From contig JBBQAM010000014.1 of the NCBI GenBank assembly GCA_038316335.1, positions 11,971 through 75,970 of the forward strand: a stretch of 64,000 nt of DNA. Direction: 5' to 3'. The translations under genes and the position numbers were made by a program. The number at the start of each line of letters is the position of its first letter. Position 1 is the stretch's first letter. Below the pieces are notes generated by a model. That model worked only from the letters and a program-made list of their open reading frames with translations, searched no databases and was not told the origin of the DNA. The DNA comes from JALHST01 sp038316335 (lineage in GTDB: Bacteria > Bacteroidota > Bacteroidia > Flavobacteriales > Flavobacteriaceae). Below are positions 60,930 to 64,000 of this stretch, piece by piece.

Positions 60930-62180
60930 ATGAAAATATTTAAATTTGGCGGGGCATCGGTGAAGGATGCCAAGGGCATACAAAATGTGGTGAAAGTACT
61001 GCAACATACGGGCTATGATAATACGTTGTTGGTCATATCGGCCATGGGGAAAACGACCAATGCCATGGAAGAGGTAGTCAATGCCTATTTCAAGGACAAG
61101 GCAAGTTTGACCGCCGCACTGCAGGAAGTAATCAAGTATCATAACGCGATTTTATCAGACCTGTTTTCGAATGACAACCACCCTATCTTTCAAAAGGTAC
61201 GCTTGCTTATTGAAGAAGTCACCGGATTTTTGGCATGGAACAAATCACCCAATTATAATTTCGTATATGATCAGGTGGTATGTTATGGGGAGTTGCTTTC
61301 GACAACGATCCTTAGCGAATATCTGATTGAGGTCGGTATTAAAAATGAATGGGTCGACGTACGCAGACTGATCAAGACCGATACCAATTATCGGGATGCA
61401 CAAGTGAATTGGGAAAAGACCCAACAGGGTATTGATGCCCTTTTAGACCCAAAAAAATTGAACCTTACGCAGGGGTTTTTGGGCAGTGACGATAACAATT
61501 TTAGTACGACATTGGGCCGAGAAGGATCCGATTATACTGCCGCGATTTTGGCTTACTGTCTCAACGCGGATTCGGTAACGATATGGAAGGATGTACCAGG
61601 CGTACTCAATGCCGACCCACGGTATTTCAAGGAGACACAATTGCTCAATAAAATCTCCTATTTAGAGGCGATCGAGTTGGCTTTTTATGGGGCTTCGGTG
61701 ATCCATCCAAAGACACTACAACCTTTGCAAAAGAAAGAGATCCCGCTGCATGTAAAATCATTTATCAATCCGGCAGATGCTGGTACGACTGTTGGCAAAG
61801 GAATCGGTATTGAGCCCTTGGTGCCTTGCTTCATTGTTAAGAAGAATCAGGTGTTGATGAAGTTGTCGTCACTTGATTTCTCATTCATAGTAGAGGATAG
61901 TATGAGCGAACTTTTTAAGCTCTTCCACGACCATAAAATGAAGGTTGACCTTATTCAGAATTCGGCAATCAGCTTTTCGGTATGCGTCGATAATAAATTT
62001 GGCCGTTTGCACGAACTTTTGAATTTGCTCAAAAGTAGGTTTAAAGTTGTACATCAGGAAGACGTATCGCTCTATACGATACGTCACTTTACGAATGAGG
62101 CAGTCGAATCTTTGATCAATGGCCATGACGTGCTTTTGGAACAGCGCGGGAAAGAGACTTTGCAGCTCGTTGTGAAATAG
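60930..62180 (+). CDS. lysC: Aspartate kinase
   Basis: The 416-residue monofunctional kinase starts MKIFKFGGASVKDA (KFGGxSV motif). It has LGREGSDYTAAILAYCL (the substrate-binding GRxGSD), DVPGVLNADPRYF and a C-terminal ACT-like region (LMKLSSLDFSFI ... FKVVHQEDVSLYTIRHF). It makes aspartyl phosphate for lysine, threonine and methionine synthesis. No lysine riboswitch precedes it, and regulation may instead involve the shared promoter block. Confidence 0.93.
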   Translation: MKIFKFGGASVKDAKGIQNVVKVLQHTGYDNTLLVISAMGKTTNAMEEVVNAYFKDKASLTAALQEVIKYHNAILSDLFSNDNHPIFQKVRLLIEEVTGFLAWNKSPNYNFVYDQVVCYGELLSTTILSEYLIEVGIKNEWVDVRRLIKTDTNYRDAQVNWEKTQQGIDALLDPKKLNLTQGFLGSDDNNFSTTLGREGSDYTAAILAYCLNADSVTIWKDVPGVLNADPRYFKETQLLNKISYLEAIELAFYGASVIHPKTLQPLQKKEIPLHVKSFINPADAGTTVGKGIGIEPLVPCFIVKKNQVLMKLSSLDFSFIVEDSMSELFKLFHDHKMKVDLIQNSAISFSVCVDNKFGRLHELLNLLKSRFKVVHQEDVSLYTIRHFTNEAVESLINGHDVLLEQRGKETLQLVVK

Positions 62181-62261
62181 GTAAGAAGCCATTTTGCATA
62201 TAAAAAGGGTCGCTCCTGTCCTGATTTTCCTATCTTAGCCAATATTAAATAATAATAGGGT

Positions 62262-64000
62262 ATGGGTTTAGTGACCGCAAAAGAAGTGGCCAAAGCAATC
62301 AATTTGGATAAATACGGATTCTTGGGAACTTCGATGGGATGGGCACTTATGAAGGTCACACGAATTTCGGGAATCAACCGATTTTACGAAGAACACAAAC
62401 ATTTGGAGGGCCTTGATTTTTTAGATGCGGTCCTTGAACATTATGGGATCGTCTTCGAAGTACCCGACGATGATTTTAAGCGCCTTCCCAAAAATGGCCC
62501 CTTTATTACCATAAGCAATCATCCCCTTGGGGGAATTGATGGGGTACTGCTTTTAAAACTGATGGTGGGGCATCGTTCTGATTATAAGATCATGGCCAAT
62601 TTTCTGCTAAATCGGATAAAGCCGATGGCGCCGTATATTTTATCGGTCAATCCGTTTGAGGAACGCAAGGATGTTAAAAGTAGCCTTGCGGGATTTAAAT
62701 CTGCCTTACAGCATATTCGGGCAGGTCATCCTTTAGGTGTCTTTCCGGCCGGGGAAGTATCTACATACAAGGATGGAAAACTGATTGTTGATCGCCCGTG
62801 GGAGGAAGCGGCCTTGAAGCTGATTCGTAAGGCTGAAGTACCTGTGGTGCCTATTTATTTTCATGCCCGTAATAGTAAACTCTTCTATTACCTATCAAAG
62901 CTTCATGATGTTTTTCGAACGGCCAAGTTGCCCTCGGAAGTATACTCACAAAGAAATCGTCCGATTAAGGTTCGCATTGGGCAGCCCATTACCGTGGAAG
63001 CCCAGAAGGAAGAAGAAACCTTGGAAGAATTTGCGGATCTGCTGCGGAAAAAGACCTATATTCTTTCGAATGCCTATGAGAAGGAGCGCTTGATCGATCA
63101 AATCCCTACCACGTTAAAGCTTCCAAAATCTCCGAGAAAAATAGCCCTGGCCGTACGCACGGAGGTTATTCAGGGGGAAATTGAAAAGCTTCGGGAAAAG
63201 GATTGCCGTTTATTGCAAAGTAAGAATTATGAGGTTTTCTTGGCCCAGGCAAAAGAAATGCCCTTTATCCTAAAGGAAATAGGGCGGCAGCGCGAAGTTA
63301 CTTTTCGGGCCATTGGGGAAGGCACCAACAATTCGATCGACCTCGATCAATTCGATGAATACTATCATCACCTGTTTCTCTGGGACGATGAGGAAAAAAC
63401 CATCGTTGGGGCATATCGAATGGGTATGGGGTCTGAGATTTTCAAAAAATACGGTATCGACGGTTTTTACCTTCAAGACCTTTTTCGATTCGAGCCGGAG
63501 CTTTTTCCAATGATGGAACAATCAATTGAAATGGGAAGGGCGTACATCGTGAAGGATTACCAGCAGAAACCAATGCCACTCTTCTTGTTATGGAAAGGCA
63601 TCGTTCATACGACCTTGCGTTTTCCAGAACACAAATTTTTGATCGGGGGAGTGAGCATCAGCAATCAATTTTCGAATTTTTCAAAATCGTTGATGATCGA
63701 GTTTATGAAAAGTAATTATTGGGATCCCTATGTGGCCCAATACGTTCGTCCAAAGAAGGAATTCAAAGTAAAACTGAACGATGCCGATAAGGAATTTGTC
63801 TTTGATGAGACCGAGGCCGATCTCAACAAGTTTGATCGTTTGATCAATGAGGTCGAACCAGGGGATCTTCGCCTCCCGGTACTTATAAAGAAATATATCA
63901 AGCAGAATGCAAGAGTGGTCGCCTTTAATGTCGATCCCCTCTTCAATAACTCGGTCGATGGATTGATGTATATCAAAATAGCCGACCTTCCTGAAAGTAC
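62262..64000 (+). CDS. Bifunctional OlsF-like aminolipid acyltransferase, partial
   Basis: At least 579 residues are seen from the ATG at 62262; the end is beyond the window. The N-terminal domain is PlsC-like, with His87 and Asp93 in SNHPLGGIDG and FPAGEVS further on. From about residue 340 a GNAT/hemolysin-like domain follows (TFRAIGEGTNNSIDLDQFD, VGAYRMGMG), as in OlsB. This two-domain order is that of OlsF, which makes ornithine- or glycine-type aminolipids by N-acylation and then O-acylation. Membrane-associated, likely important for phosphate-free lipids. Confidence 0.85.
   Translation, partial: MGLVTAKEVAKAINLDKYGFLGTSMGWALMKVTRISGINRFYEEHKHLEGLDFLDAVLEHYGIVFEVPDDDFKRLPKNGPFITISNHPLGGIDGVLLLKLMVGHRSDYKIMANFLLNRIKPMAPYILSVNPFEERKDVKSSLAGFKSALQHIRAGHPLGVFPAGEVSTYKDGKLIVDRPWEEAALKLIRKAEVPVVPIYFHARNSKLFYYLSKLHDVFRTAKLPSEVYSQRNRPIKVRIGQPITVEAQKEEETLEEFADLLRKKTYILSNAYEKERLIDQIPTTLKLPKSPRKIALAVRTEVIQGEIEKLREKDCRLLQSKNYEVFLAQAKEMPFILKEIGRQREVTFRAIGEGTNNSIDLDQFDEYYHHLFLWDDEEKTIVGAYRMGMGSEIFKKYGIDGFYLQDLFRFEPELFPMMEQSIEMGRAYIVKDYQQKPMPLFLLWKGIVHTTLRFPEHKFLIGGVSISNQFSNFSKSLMIEFMKSNYWDPYVAQYVRPKKEFKVKLNDADKEFVFDETEADLNKFDRLINEVEPGDLRLPVLIKKYIKQNARVVAFNVDPLFNNSVDGLMYIKIADLPES

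Noticed and set aside
1..64000. CRISPR arrays, insertion sequences, prophage genes or tRNA genes
   Set aside because: No regularly spaced repeats, transposase or integrase frames, phage structural genes or cloverleaf-like sequences were found on reading both strands.

Overview
The window looks like chromosomal DNA of a flavobacterium (Bacteroidota, family Flavobacteriaceae). Signs are TAnnTTTG-type -7 promoter elements upstream of many genes, near-absence of strong Shine-Dalgarno sequences, a type IX secretion (T9SS) C-terminal domain, a tyrosine ammonia-lyase very like that of Flavobacterium johnsoniae, a PafA-type phosphatase and an OlsF-like aminolipid synthase. I do not assign a genus. 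No rRNA, tRNA, CRISPR array, insertion sequence or phage gene was seen.

Region 1 (1-21326) is a flexirubin-type pigment cluster (aryl polyene carboxylic acid esterified to a dialkylresorcinol), cut by the left edge. About 24 minus-strand genes run in tight, often overlapping order from a tyrosine ammonia-lyase (18446-19975) down to an outer-membrane barrel at position 1. Tyrosine ammonia-lyase supplies the 4-coumarate starter. FabG, three intact ketosynthases, a Cys-less chain-length-factor-like protein, a half-size ketosynthase, two acyl carrier proteins (ACPs), two hotdog dehydratases and a thioesterase build the polyene. DarA and DarB build the dialkylresorcinol. An LpxL-like acyltransferase and a BtrH-like protein are the candidates for joining the halves. 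An ABC exporter, LolA-like protein, lipoprotein, CE4 deacetylase and barrel protein probably serve export. A flavin-dependent halogenase-like gene is transcribed divergently at 20079. The starter-activating ligase and an MMPL-type exporter, usual in such clusters, are not in view.

Region 2 (21464-30391) holds a secreted protein, a class C beta-lactamase-fold hydrolase, a nucleoside-hydrolase-like lipoprotein, metG, and a DUF1501/DUF1800 pair whose DUF1501 member carries both a Tat-like signal and a T9SS tail. Region 3 (30586-43840) holds YraN, an ACT-domain protein with a striking 12-bp inverted repeat in its promoter, a TlpA-like thioredoxin, a CocE-family hydrolase, a second beta-lactamase-fold hydrolase, a Gfo/Idh/MocA oxidoreductase, a VOC protein, a TerB-like protein, a bestrophin-like protein, a CotH-like protein, the phosphatase PafA and an HD hydrolase.

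Region 4 (44107-47033) is a three-gene plus-strand operon: outer-membrane porin, small PstS-like binding protein, and a HAMP-containing adenylate cyclase. It reads like an envelope-to-cAMP sensing module. Region 5 (47230-60291) holds a second TerB-like protein, mfd, a TspO-family protein, an aminotransferase, the ligase-associated repair genes pdeM and an Lhr-like helicase separated by an inserted ribokinase/sugar-transporter operon, a third TerB-like protein and fbp. Region 6 (60402-64000) holds a GNAT acetyltransferase, aspartate kinase (lysC) and a bifunctional OlsF-like acyltransferase running off the right edge. The GNAT-lysC promoter shares an exact 19-bp block with the ACT-domain gene promoter in region 3, which suggests one regulon.
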